In this document: positions 1 through 7,649 of the stretch, piece by piece | How the letters are laid out: each line of letters opens with the position of its first letter | Numbering within the stretch: the stretch's first letter is position 1 | Origin: JBGQBN01 sp041494805 | GTDB taxonomy: Bacteria > Acidobacteriota > Terriglobia > Terriglobales > Acidobacteriaceae | Direction: 5' to 3' | Length of the DNA stretch: 64,000 nt | Assembly: GCA_041494805.1 (NCBI GenBank) | Contig: JBGQBN010000005.1 | Location: 62,001-126,000, forward strand | Notes under the pieces: model-generated | Databases searched by the model: none | Seen by the model: only the letters and a program-made list of their open reading frames with translations | Told to the model about the DNA's origin: nothing | Program-made: the position numbers and the translations under genes

Positions 1-845
1 CGGCGATTGCCCTGCGTAACGCGGTCCGTGAGATGGAGCGGCGGCTGAAGCTGCTGGCCGAAAAAGGTGTGCGCAACATCGATCAGTACAACAAGCTGTT
101 TGACGAAGAGTCCACGCGCAGCCTGTTTGGCGATGATTCCGAAGACCGGCCGTTGCCTTATATCGTCATCATCATTGATGAGTTGGCTGACCTGATGATG
201 CTCGACTCGGGCAACGTGGAGGAGTCGGTTACGCGCTTGGCGCAGATGGCGCGCGCGGTCGGCATCCACCTGGTGCTGGCAACCCAGCGGCCCTCAGTAG
301 ACGTAATCACGGGCCTGATCAAGGCCAACTTCCCGGCGCGCATGTCGTTCCGGGTGGCAACCAAGGTGGACTCGCGTACCATTCTCGACGCCAACGGCGC
401 CGAGGCCCTGCTGGGACGCGGCGACATGCTCTACTTACCCTCGGGATCGGCCCGGGTGCATCGCTTGCATGCTCCGTTCGTTACCGAGAAGGAAATCGCC
501 GCGGTGGTCGAGTTCTGGCGTTCGCAGGGCACAGCCGAATACGAAGAGAAATTCCTGCAGGCTCCCAAGGAAGAGCGCGCAGCCGGCGAGCCTGGTGTGG
601 CGGGCGAAGACGGCGAGGAAGAGCACGATCCGATTTACGAGGATGCGGTGCGGCTGGTGGTGGAGTTTGGCAAGGCCTCTACTTCCCTGCTGCAGCGCCG
701 GCTCCGCATCGGCTACGGGCGCGCCGCTCACCTCATCGACTTGATGGAGCGCGATGGCATCGTAGGAGCCGCCGATGGCCCCAAGCCGCGCGAGGTGCTG
801 AAGCGGCCGAACTGGCTTTCTGAAGTGGAAGAATCGCTCAGGTAA
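1..845 (+). CDS. ftsK: DNA translocase FtsK, C-terminal part (5' end outside window)
   Basis: The reading frame is open from the first bases of the window, so only about the last 280 residues are present. FtsK is the septal, membrane-anchored motor that pumps chromosome termini during division. Visible here are the Walker B strand of the RecA-like motor (hydrophobic run ending in DELADL), the downstream ATQRPS motif, and at the C-terminus a winged-helix gamma domain (about 75 residues, with RRLRIGYGRAAHLID) that reads polar KOPS sites. An acidic linker separates motor and gamma domain. The Walker A loop and the membrane domain must lie upstream. A strong hairpin terminator follows directly. 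Family assignment is secure; only the exact start is unknown. Confidence 0.96.
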   Translation, partial: AIALRNAVREMERRLKLLAEKGVRNIDQYNKLFDEESTRSLFGDDSEDRPLPYIVIIIDELADLMMLDSGNVEESVTRLAQMARAVGIHLVLATQRPSVDVITGLIKANFPARMSFRVATKVDSRTILDANGAEALLGRGDMLYLPSGSARVHRLHAPFVTEKEIAAVVEFWRSQGTAEYEEKFLQAPKEERAAGEPGVAGEDGEEEHDPIYEDAVRLVVEFGKASTSLLQRRLRIGYGRAAHLIDLMERDGIVGAADGPKPREVLKRPNWLSEVEESLR

Positions 846-862
846 TCGATCTGGAAAAACAG

Positions 863-890
863 CAAGGGCGACCCGCGCGGGTCGCCCTTG
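863..890. terminator. Bidirectional intrinsic terminator between ftsK and an outer-membrane protein gene
   Basis: A perfect 12-bp stem (863-874 with 879-890) closes a GCGC tetraloop. It is preceded by an A-run and followed by TGTTTTT, so each strand reads as a GC stem followed by T residues. It lies between two convergent genes ending at 845 and 907 and can serve both. Confidence 0.88.
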
Positions 891-906
891 TGTTTTTGCG
901 ATCAGT

Positions 907-1383
907 TTAGAACCGGAACACCAAGCCACTCGAGGCACGGAAGTTCTTGCTGGAAGAGATACCAGAGAACCGGTCATACAACCAGTCGGCCTGGATCAGC
1001 CGGAACGACAGGGGCTTGCTGCCAAGATCGACACCACCACCCAGCGCCATCGAAAAGCCGCTGGTACTGATGCCTCCACCGGAAGCCGTCGCGCCACCGA
1101 ACAGCGCATGCACGAAGGGGCTGATGCTCCCTTTTCCGGCAGATACAACAGGTCCAAACATGTAAGTGTGATACTTGAGGCCAGAGCCATAGGTACCACT
1201 GAAGTCAGCGGTCACGCCCAGGTAGTGGTTGATGTTTCCGGTGAGCGCGCCGTTCCAGCCGTTAATGTTCGTGCTGGGTTCCAGGTGCGTGTACTGGTAA
1301 CCGCCGAATACTTCGGCCTTCTGGGCAAACGCCGCGAACGAAAAGAAACACACAGCTACCACGATGCTCATAAATCTGCGCAT
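907..1383 (-). CDS. Small outer-membrane beta-barrel protein
   Basis: A 158-residue protein starts with a cleavable signal peptide (MRRF followed by a hydrophobic stretch ending AFAQ) and continues as alternating polar and aromatic strands rich in Gly and Tyr, ending in the aromatic RF typical of outer-membrane barrels. This matches small eight-strand OmpA/OmpW-like porins or surface barrels. No enzymatic motif is visible. The start was set at 1383 because GAGGAG lies at good spacing upstream; the frame is open further upstream but lacks a comparable site. The long 5' leader holds a strong hairpin at 1426-1456. The precise subfamily is not determined. Confidence 0.8.
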   Translation of the reverse strand: MRRFMSIVVAVCFFSFAAFAQKAEVFGGYQYTHLEPSTNINGWNGALTGNINHYLGVTADFSGTYGSGLKYHTYMFGPVVSAGKGSISPFVHALFGGATASGGGISTSGFSMALGGGVDLGSKPLSFRLIQADWLYDRFSGISSSKNFRASSGLVFRF

Positions 1384-1425
1384 CCTTGCACTCCTCAGAC
1401 TTGAATTTTGTACTTCTCTCCCGTA

Positions 1426-1456
1426 CCCGGTAAGACGTTGAAACGTCTTGGCCGGG
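1426..1456 (-). promoter_or_regulatory. Stable hairpin in the leader of the beta-barrel gene
   Basis: AAGACGTT (1432-1439) and AACGTCTT (1442-1449) form a perfect inverted repeat around a 2-nt centre, extended by CCCGG/CCGGG arms at 1426-1430 and 1452-1456. It ends about 43 nt upstream of the ATG at 1383. A further AAGACGTT copy sits near 1473. It could be a protein-binding dyad or an RNA structure; no T-tract follows on the minus strand, so termination is unlikely. Confidence 0.5.
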
Positions 1457-1676
1457 TTGTCCGAGTGCGGCCAAGGTCGGGAAGACGTTACCTCAAAGGT
1501 ACAATGTCCTCCGGCGATTAATTGCACTGTAATTCGTGCAAGTGACTGAAAGCGCAGCAATTGCCCCTGGATGAGTGCAGTCTCACGTTGAGAGATGCAT
1601 CGTATGTGGCGCGGAAACCAATCTAGGGAGTAGAATCCCGCGAATTCTCTTCTTCCAGTTTCCCGGGTAAGACGCG

Positions 1677-2009
1677 ATGGACGAGATTGTTCTTTCCGGC
1701 GCCGTCATCCTGTTTGTGTTGCTCGGGCCCTGGGTACTGGTCTGGGTCAGCCGTCGCAGACAGAAGCGTGAGCGCGAAGAAGATCGTGAACGTTGGGGAA
1801 ATCTGACGCAGCGGGTCTTCGCGCTCGAGCAAGCGCTGCAGGAATCCAGGAAAACTGACGCCAGGTCAACTTTTGCAAAGCGCCTACCCCACCACCACCC
1901 CCGCATACCCCAGCCCGGCCGAGGATTGGTCTCCGGTGTGGCTCGGAAATCTCGCCTGGTGGTACTACCTTGCCGGCGACTACTCTATGGCGCTGGACCT
2001 TCTGAATAA
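1677..2009 (+). pseudogene. Membrane-anchored coiled-coil N-terminus, truncated at a repeat
   Basis: The first 60 or so codons give a believable protein start: one transmembrane helix (residues 5-25) followed by a charged Arg/Glu-rich helix with coiled-coil character. From about 1866 the frame runs into a 46-bp repeat shared with the region after the amrB gene, and the remaining residues are low-quality Arg/Pro-rich sequence read out of frame over the next TPR fragment. I read it as the 5' remnant of an unidentified membrane protein (DUF2339-type N-termini look similar, inference only), joined to another gene by insertion or recombination at the repeat. Confidence 0.5.
1866..1911 (-). repeat. 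46-bp dispersed repeat, copy 1
   Basis: Read on the minus strand this segment matches 27477-27522 on the plus strand at 42 of 46 positions, counted by eye. The other copy covers the last codons of the amrB gene and the adjacent spacer. Here it marks the junction of two gene fragments in different frames. Confidence 0.8.
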
Positions 2010-2352
2010 TGCCGTGCAGCAACGGCCCGGAGAAGTTCGATTTACCACCGAGCGGGCCTGGGTCCAGATTGAAGACCGGAAACTGGCAGACGCGCTGCAG
2101 AGCCTGGATGCCACGTATGGAACCGCAAATGATCTCCCGGACCGGAGTGTGGCTCGCGCGGTTGCCAACTGGCAGGCACGGCGGCCAGACGAGGCCCTGC
2201 GCGATTTCGACGCGGCACGGGCCAGCCAGCCGGAGTGGGAGAATCCGCGTTGGGTCAAGGCGCTCTATTCGCCTCTGGTGTCGCAGAGCATCAAAGAAAT
2301 ACAGGACGAGCGCGAACGGCGGCGGAAGGCCCAAGTTGCGGGGACCCGTTAA
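1873..2352 (+). pseudogene. TPR-like fragment fused to the repeat
   Basis: This frame encodes about 145 residues of a helical tetratricopeptide-like protein. It begins at a tryptophan-rich helix (WLGNLAWWYYLAGDYSMAL), continues with a second helix pair and ends with an Arg/Glu-rich tail. The first codons (TTG start, then QSAY.TTTPAYP) come from the dispersed repeat, not from a natural N-terminus, and no ribosome binding site precedes them. The frame differs from the membrane fragment at 1677, so the two are not one intact gene. It may still be translated, but I read it as the 3' half of a TPR gene that lost its beginning. Confidence 0.5.
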
Positions 2353-2444
2353 GACAAAGCACTCCCGCATCAGTTACGGGCGATCCGCAGCCTGCATCTC
2401 GTTTTTCTGCAGCTGGCAGGACACATTTTTCACTGCCAGATCCC

Positions 2445-2828
2445 TTATGGTCTCACTGAGAGGCCTGGATCCGCGCTCATGGCCAACTCGATGCGCTCCA
2501 CGGTGTACTCGTAATCGTCGTCAGCCTCCCCGAGTATCGGCGGGCCGGAGTCCGCATGCCCCCTCGCCGGCACAATGAAGTCACATTTCTTGTTTCCGTG
2601 CTCATCGGCGAAAGGACTGTCCTCGAAGTGGATTGTGAATTCCGGCCCCTTGGATAGCCACCGGATCTGATCGCCGGCTTTTTTTCTGAGGTTGACCCAG
2701 TCGAAGTCCGGTTCACAGTTGTCACGCAGGTGCACCTTCAAAATCTCACCAGCGATCGTGAATGTTTTCTTAAGCGTCCTTTTCGCCGTGTGCTTTCTTG
2801 CCCGATTTCGGACTTTTGTTTTTCGCAT
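2445..2828 (-). CDS. Small conserved-type protein with possible cupredoxin-like fold
   Basis: The protein has 127 residues, a strongly basic N-terminus (many Arg/Lys in the first 20 residues) and a beta-rich body including IRWLSKGPEFTIHFEDSPF and a later DYEYTVE strand. That pattern of a Trp strand, an F.I.F strand and a final Y.Y.V strand resembles short cupredoxin-like proteins seen in soil bacteria, but copper ligands are not evident and function is unknown. The start is well supported: AAGGAGG lies about 6 nt upstream of the ATG at 2828. It lies between the TPR fragment and the kinase gene and is the likely last gene of the kinase transcript, about 85 nt downstream of it. Confidence 0.65.
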   Translation of the reverse strand: MRKTKVRNRARKHTAKRTLKKTFTIAGEILKVHLRDNCEPDFDWVNLRKKAGDQIRWLSKGPEFTIHFEDSPFADEHGNKKCDFIVPARGHADSGPPILGEADDDYEYTVERIELAMSADPGLSVRP

Positions 2829-2912
2829 ATTGCCTCCTTGATGCTAAGAGTCCCCATGTAGATCGAGTCCCTGTACCCGTTTTCTTCCCAGTGCATCGCG
2901 GCACTCAGCGCT

Positions 2913-5561
2913 TCAGTGCGCGTGGAGAAGTTCCGCCAGTCGGGGATCACCACGCAGGTGGTCGAAGTCTGGCGTGTCGTGCACCCAGGTTGCCGCAACT
3001 CCAGAAATCAACGCCCTCTGCAGCCAGTCCAACGTGCTCTTCGTGTCACCGAAATGGTTGTACACCAGCGCCGCCCGAAATTGCACGTCCGCGTCTTTGG
3101 GAGCAATGGAAACTGCCTGTCGTAGAGACTCCAATGCCGCCTGTTTGTCTTCTACCATAGCTAGATAAGTGGCCCGGAAGGCAAGGATGCCCGCGTCCCG
3201 TGGGTTAACCCGTAATTTCTCGTCGGCCAGCCGGATCGCTTCCCGGTAGGCGTCCGCCGCCTGTGGTCGTTTGTCGGGGCTCCAGTAGTAGGTATCTCCC
3301 AGATTGCCCCAGAGCTGCCAGTAGCTTCGGTTCAGCTTCAGACCTTCCTCATAGGTCTGTGCAGCTTCATGGAACTTCCTCAAGCAGAAGTATGCCGTCC
3401 CCAGGTTTATGTCGGCATCAAAACTGGGCCGGATGGCATTGGCATGCTCGAGTTCCTGGATTGCCTCCTGGTAGCGGGCTTGTGCCGCATAAATCGCGCC
3501 CAGATTCGAGTATCCGCGATAGTTGTCCGGCGCCAGTGTCACTACCTCCTTGAACATCTTGATGGCGTCGTCGTAGCGCGCTTGCTGCCAGTAGAAGGCG
3601 CCCAGCCAACTGTATCCCGCCCAATATTGCGGCCGCAGGCTGATGGCCCGGCGATAAGTTGCTTCCGCCTCGGCTGGCCGGTTCAGCTTCTGATAAGTGT
3701 CCGCCAACCCGCGGTAGGCATCATCGCTGGTCGGATCGAGCGCAGTGGCTTTCTGAAATTGTGCTACCGCCTTCTCGTACTCTCCGGTCCCGCGATATAC
3801 CCGGCCCAAACAAGCGTACCCGTCCGCCAGATTGGGAGCAGCGGCGACCGCTTGATCACAGGCAGCTCCGGCCTTCTCCATCCAGTCGCCAGCGTGCTGG
3901 CCTTCCTGATACCCCTGCCAATACGCTTCCCCTAACGCGGCGTAGGCTTTGGCATACTTGGTGTCAAGAGTCAGGGCGCGGTTAAAAGCGGCAATGGCTT
4001 TGTCGATATTCTCCGGCTGGTGATACTCGAGCAGATAGCCTCGTCCACGCAGGTATTGGTCATAGGCTGAAGGATCACCCGTGCCGTGGGCTGCCAGGAC
4101 TACGCGATCGTTGCCTTGGATCTCCAGGCCAAGCATTCCCAGCACACCGTCCACCACGCGGTCTTCGACCGCAAACGCATCGGTCACAGCGGCATCGACA
4201 GTATCCGCGTGCAGCTGCCGCCTGGTCTCAGCGTCCACCAGGCTGTACGTCACCCGCACCTGGTTGCCGGACCCGTGCAGGCTCCCCTCTAGGACCAGAC
4301 CCACTCCGAAATCTCTGCGGGCCTGCTCCACGCTGGTGACTCCCTCCGCCCGAATTTCGCTGCTGGGCACGACCTGCAAAGGATAGTTCCCGGTCAACTG
4401 CGTCAGCTTCGCCGTGAGTGTCTCCGTGAGGCCGTCACAGAACGCCTTGGCGCCGGGATCGTCTCCCGTGGGAGCGAACGGCAGCACCGCCAGTTGGATC
4501 GGAGCGGAGAATTTGCCCAGATGCAGCCAACGACGGATCTGCGGTTGCAGGTAAGCCGCGATGAGAAGCAGCGCAGCGATGGTCGAGACAGTTGCCGCAG
4601 TCCATCGCCTTTTTCTGGACTTGGTTTCTGCCGGCGGTGGCAACACTCGCAGCTTGCTGGGCGTCAATCCCGCCTGCAGCAGCCGCAGGTCTTCCAGCAG
4701 ATCGCGGGCGCTGGCGTAGCGCTGTCCGGGTTCTTTCGCCAGGGCCTTGCTGACCAGCGCTTCAAGTCCCTCGGGAACCTCGCGATTGAAGATGCGGATC
4801 GAGGCCGGCGTTTCCTTGCGGATGCGATCCGTCGTAGCTACAAAACTACTCGCCAGAAACGGATGATGACCGGTCAAGGCCTCGTAGAAAACCACGCCGA
4901 GAGAGAACACGTCAGCGCGGCCATCCGGCATTTTTTCCAGCAGGACTTCGGGCGACATGTAGGCAGGCGTGCCGCCCATCGTGCCGGTGCGGTCCACCGT
5001 TGAACTCTGGTCAGAACGTGGTAAGTGCTTGGCCACACCGAAGTCCAGGATTTTCACCTGCGCGCTGCTGGTGAGCATGATATTTTCGGGCTTGATGTCG
5101 CAGTGCACGATGCCCCGCTCGTGGGCCGCCGCCAATGCCTCTGCACACTGGGTTGCGATTTCGAAGAATTCCTGCAGCGGCATCGGACGCCGTAAGCGCT
5201 GCCGCAAGGTCTCACCATTCACATACTCCATGACCAGGAACATCTCGTCCCGTTCTTCCAACACGTCGTAAAGTGCAGCTATGTGAGCATCGGTAAAGCG
5301 CGAGGCGCGCGCTGCCTCTTCCAGGAAACGATGTCTATAAACGGAATCAGCGCGCAGGTCGGGAGCGAGGCGCTTCAGGGCCACTGTCCTCTTAAGCTTG
5401 GTGTCTTCCGCGCGATAGACTTCGCCCATGCCTCCCTTGCCCAGCCGGTCAGAGATCAGAAACCGGCCGGCTATGCTTCCGGAAAGGGGCTCCGACCTAG
5501 GGGCCGGGTGCGCGGGGATGGGATGAAGTTCCGCCATGGGAAATTCCCGGGAGGCAGCCAC
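2913..5561 (-). CDS. Membrane Ser/Thr protein kinase with TPR domain
   Basis: This 882-residue PknB-type kinase has the glycine loop LGKGGMGEVYRAED (about 40-53), catalytic Lys63, catalytic loop HCDIKPEN (153-160), DFG (173-175) and an APE-like MSPEVL. A transmembrane helix (about 322-341) leads to an external part that begins with a TolB/FlgO-like segment (AVLPF, then GLTETL), followed by many TPR repeats. It probably senses or binds partners outside the cytoplasm and phosphorylates targets inside. Unusually, the catalytic HRD is HCD, making it a non-RD kinase. The listed start is GTG 5561; ATG 5537 is an equally possible start, since neither has a strong Shine-Dalgarno. Confidence 0.92.
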   Translation of the reverse strand: MAASREFPMAELHPIPAHPAPRSEPLSGSIAGRFLISDRLGKGGMGEVYRAEDTKLKRTVALKRLAPDLRADSVYRHRFLEEAARASRFTDAHIAALYDVLEERDEMFLVMEYVNGETLRQRLRRPMPLQEFFEIATQCAEALAAAHERGIVHCDIKPENIMLTSSAQVKILDFGVAKHLPRSDQSSTVDRTGTMGGTPAYMSPEVLLEKMPDGRADVFSLGVVFYEALTGHHPFLASSFVATTDRIRKETPASIRIFNREVPEGLEALVSKALAKEPGQRYASARDLLEDLRLLQAGLTPSKLRVLPPPAETKSRKRRWTAATVSTIAALLLIAAYLQPQIRRWLHLGKFSAPIQLAVLPFAPTGDDPGAKAFCDGLTETLTAKLTQLTGNYPLQVVPSSEIRAEGVTSVEQARRDFGVGLVLEGSLHGSGNQVRVTYSLVDAETRRQLHADTVDAAVTDAFAVEDRVVDGVLGMLGLEIQGNDRVVLAAHGTGDPSAYDQYLRGRGYLLEYHQPENIDKAIAAFNRALTLDTKYAKAYAALGEAYWQGYQEGQHAGDWMEKAGAACDQAVAAAPNLADGYACLGRVYRGTGEYEKAVAQFQKATALDPTSDDAYRGLADTYQKLNRPAEAEATYRRAISLRPQYWAGYSWLGAFYWQQARYDDAIKMFKEVVTLAPDNYRGYSNLGAIYAAQARYQEAIQELEHANAIRPSFDADINLGTAYFCLRKFHEAAQTYEEGLKLNRSYWQLWGNLGDTYYWSPDKRPQAADAYREAIRLADEKLRVNPRDAGILAFRATYLAMVEDKQAALESLRQAVSIAPKDADVQFRAALVYNHFGDTKSTLDWLQRALISGVAATWVHDTPDFDHLRGDPRLAELLHAH

Positions 5562-5682
5562 CAGAGCTTTGCCTGTGGCGGTCTGCTGAGCGGCATCTTA
5601 CTCCTGGGCCGACGGGTGGGCAATTCGGGCCAAGTACTCTATTTCCCGGAGGATAGGCAGTCCGGATCAATTCATTCAACGG

Positions 5683-6504
5683 TTATTCGATGAAGGCCTT
5701 CATGCAGAAGGCACTGCCACCCGACTTCTCGAACTCCGAAGTGTCCACCACAACCGGCTGTAGGCCTTCTTTTTCAAGGATTTCCGCAAGATGAGGTGTG
5801 AGATGCGGTGTAAGGTAGCGCCCATTCGCCACTATCCCGTTGCCCATGAACTGCAAGGCTTCTTCCCGCCTCAATTCGTAGATCCGCTTCCAGCCCCCGC
5901 GGACTGCCTCCAGAGACTCTGGGGAGTATGCCCCAGGGTAGATCAGAGCCGCCTCCTGGTTGAGAGGACAGAGACAAGTATCTAGGTGGTAGCAGTGATC
6001 GTCCACTAGCTGGAGGGCGATGACCAGGAAACCCAGCGTCTGCATGGCGGTGGCAAACTTCTCCACGCCCCCTCGCGTTGAGCGAAACCCATACGCCGCC
6101 CAGATTTTCGACCGGTCAGGATGCCAGATCAGATCGCCGTGGCCTTCGAGGTATTCGCCAGCAAGGTCAAGTTCGATCACCTGGTAGCCGCGTTGGCGAA
6201 ACCAGTCCACGTAGAACGGCACTTCCTTCTGGCGGGAAACATACCGCATCCGGCTGGGCACGATGAACTTGCCGATTTTCTGGTGATGTCCGACGAAGAC
6301 CTGGTTGGCGGCGAACACCATGTCTTCCAGGTCCTGCACTGGAGCTATGGTCTCCACCTTCAACCCCGAATCTTCGAGCAAGCGTCTCAGGTTCTCCCAT
6401 TGATGTTGCGCCCGGATCGGATCGATAGGAAGACGCATGTAAGGATTCTTGTGTTCGCGCACGTCAAAGAACGTTGGCGGGCACATCAGGACGCTCTTGG
6501 CCAT
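5683..6504 (-). CDS. DDAH/arginine-deiminase-like amidinohydrolase
   Basis: This 273-residue protein has the guanidino-modifying enzyme fold. Motifs in order are DLEDMVFAAN (substrate Asp and Asn loop), EGHGDLIW (His/Asp pair), DDHCYHLDTCL (catalytic His region) and C-terminal GGSAFCMK with the nucleophilic Cys267. Such enzymes hydrolyse dimethylarginine or arginine to citrulline, or act as amidinotransferases; the sequence does not tell which substrate is used. The frame is open for another 390 nt upstream, but that extension is Arg-rich and overlaps the plus-strand gene at 6789, so ATG 6504 (start MAKSVLMCPP) was chosen although no strong Shine-Dalgarno is seen. Confidence 0.86.
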   Translation of the reverse strand: MAKSVLMCPPTFFDVREHKNPYMRLPIDPIRAQHQWENLRRLLEDSGLKVETIAPVQDLEDMVFAANQVFVGHHQKIGKFIVPSRMRYVSRQKEVPFYVDWFRQRGYQVIELDLAGEYLEGHGDLIWHPDRSKIWAAYGFRSTRGGVEKFATAMQTLGFLVIALQLVDDHCYHLDTCLCPLNQEAALIYPGAYSPESLEAVRGGWKRIYELRREEALQFMGNGIVANGRYLTPHLTPHLAEILEKEGLQPVVVDTSEFEKSGGSAFCMKAFIE

Positions 6505-6788
6505 AGACGGGTGATCATAGCCTCTGGAGAGGGATGAATTCCACCCCAGTCTGGGCTTGACGGTTGCGCTTCGCCGACCGGACATCGTGATTTGGGGCTG
6601 GCAGTGACGAGGTATCGGCAGCGCTGACCAAGGGTCGGCATCTCTCCTCCGGAATCTGCGGGGGAGATCGGACATATTCCCAATCACTTCCGCGCGGTTC
6701 TTCATCTGAAACCTTCGGCCACCCGCGTGCACTGCCTCCGGCTTTCCCGCAGGCCCAGGGTCCTTGGCTAATCTTCGGAGGAGTGCCC

Positions 6789-7115
6789 GTGCTCCACAAA
6801 TGCGCGAATCCCGCCTGCTCGAACCTTTTCCGCCACTTGAGCCAAGGGAAGCTTTTCCGGGTCGAAGCTGAGTACTTTCATGGATCGTCGCAACCACTGC
6901 TGTTCACCAGAAAAGACCGGCCACTGCGTCACGTGGAACATTACTGGCTCTGCGACGAGTGCTCTTCGTTCTTGACCCTGACCTTCGAAAAGGGGCGTGG
7001 AATGATCACGGTTCCACTGCCTTGCCCGGGCAGGAAGCCCGTGACAACCGTCCATCTCAAAAGCGTACGACCAGGGATGGCACACGCAGTGGCCGCAAGT
7101 AGCACGGAGCGATGA
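6789..7115 (+). CDS. Small zinc-ribbon-like protein
   Basis: A protein of about 108 residues with paired cysteines near the N-terminus (CANPAC) and a second CDEC pair some 45 residues later, which together could bind one zinc. The rest is short and basic. The start is taken as the GTG at 6789 because GGAGGAG (6777-6783) sits 5 nt before it; the GTG at 6783 overlaps that site and is less likely. The next gene follows after 10 nt, so the two are probably cotranscribed. Function unknown; a nucleic-acid or regulatory role is only a guess. Confidence 0.7.
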   Translation: MLHKCANPACSNLFRHLSQGKLFRVEAEYFHGSSQPLLFTRKDRPLRHVEHYWLCDECSSFLTLTFEKGRGMITVPLPCPGRKPVTTVHLKSVRPGMAHAVAASSTER

Positions 7116-7125
7116 AAGGTGACAT

Positions 7126-7617
7126 ATGGATCACATGAGAACGCACTGGTGTGCGATCTGCGGGGATGAAGGACCGGCCGGCGGCCCGTGGTTCCTCATT
7201 GCCGAAAACCGATGGGAGGACAAGCTGAGGATTCTTCACAGGAATGACCTGTTGGCCGCGCAAAAAGGGATACGGTCGGCCTGCAGCGCCGCTCATGTGC
7301 AGGAGCTGGTGGTTCACTGGATGACAACTGGGAGCCTCGACTATCCGTTCGCCCGGGTTGCATCGGAACACGGACCTTCACGACGATGTGGTACCGAGTG
7401 GCCAGCCCGGGACGAAATCGATACCAGCTGCGCACGGCAGATCGGCGAGCTGGCCGTGGACCGCGAGGGTATGAAACGCATACTCAGTGACAGCCCACAA
7501 TCCCTGAAAGCCATCTTGGACGCACTGCTCGACGTGTTACATCGCGAGACCGGGCATACTGACGTGGAGGTCGAGTCGGGAGACGAGGCGCTCTATGCCT
7601 TGTCCCGGGAAATGTAA
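7126..7617 (+). CDS. Cys-containing hypothetical protein, partner of the zinc-ribbon gene
   Basis: The 163-residue protein begins with HWCAICGDEG, a CxxC pair, and has a further Cys near residue 53. It ends in a helical region (AILDALLDVL) and an acidic tail. I do not recognise a family. AAAGGTGA lies just upstream of the ATG, and the 10-nt gap to the preceding zinc-ribbon gene suggests an operon of two. The shared early CxxC design suggests that the two proteins act together or share ancestry. The gene converges with the DUF2252 gene across a 32-nt spacer. Confidence 0.65.
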   Translation: MDHMRTHWCAICGDEGPAGGPWFLIAENRWEDKLRILHRNDLLAAQKGIRSACSAAHVQELVVHWMTTGSLDYPFARVASEHGPSRRCGTEWPARDEIDTSCARQIGELAVDREGMKRILSDSPQSLKAILDALLDVLHRETGHTDVEVESGDEALYALSREM

Positions 7618-7649
7618 TCTGTTTGTGGCCGGAATCCGCGCGAGACTGA

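Noticed and set aside
5683..6504. Possible arginine deiminase (ADI) operon
   Set aside because: No carbamate kinase or ornithine transcarbamoylase is nearby, and the protein is DDAH-sized, not ADI-sized.
6505..6897. N-terminal extension of the DDAH-like frame
   Set aside because: It has no enzyme motifs and overlaps a plus-strand gene with a good ribosome site.
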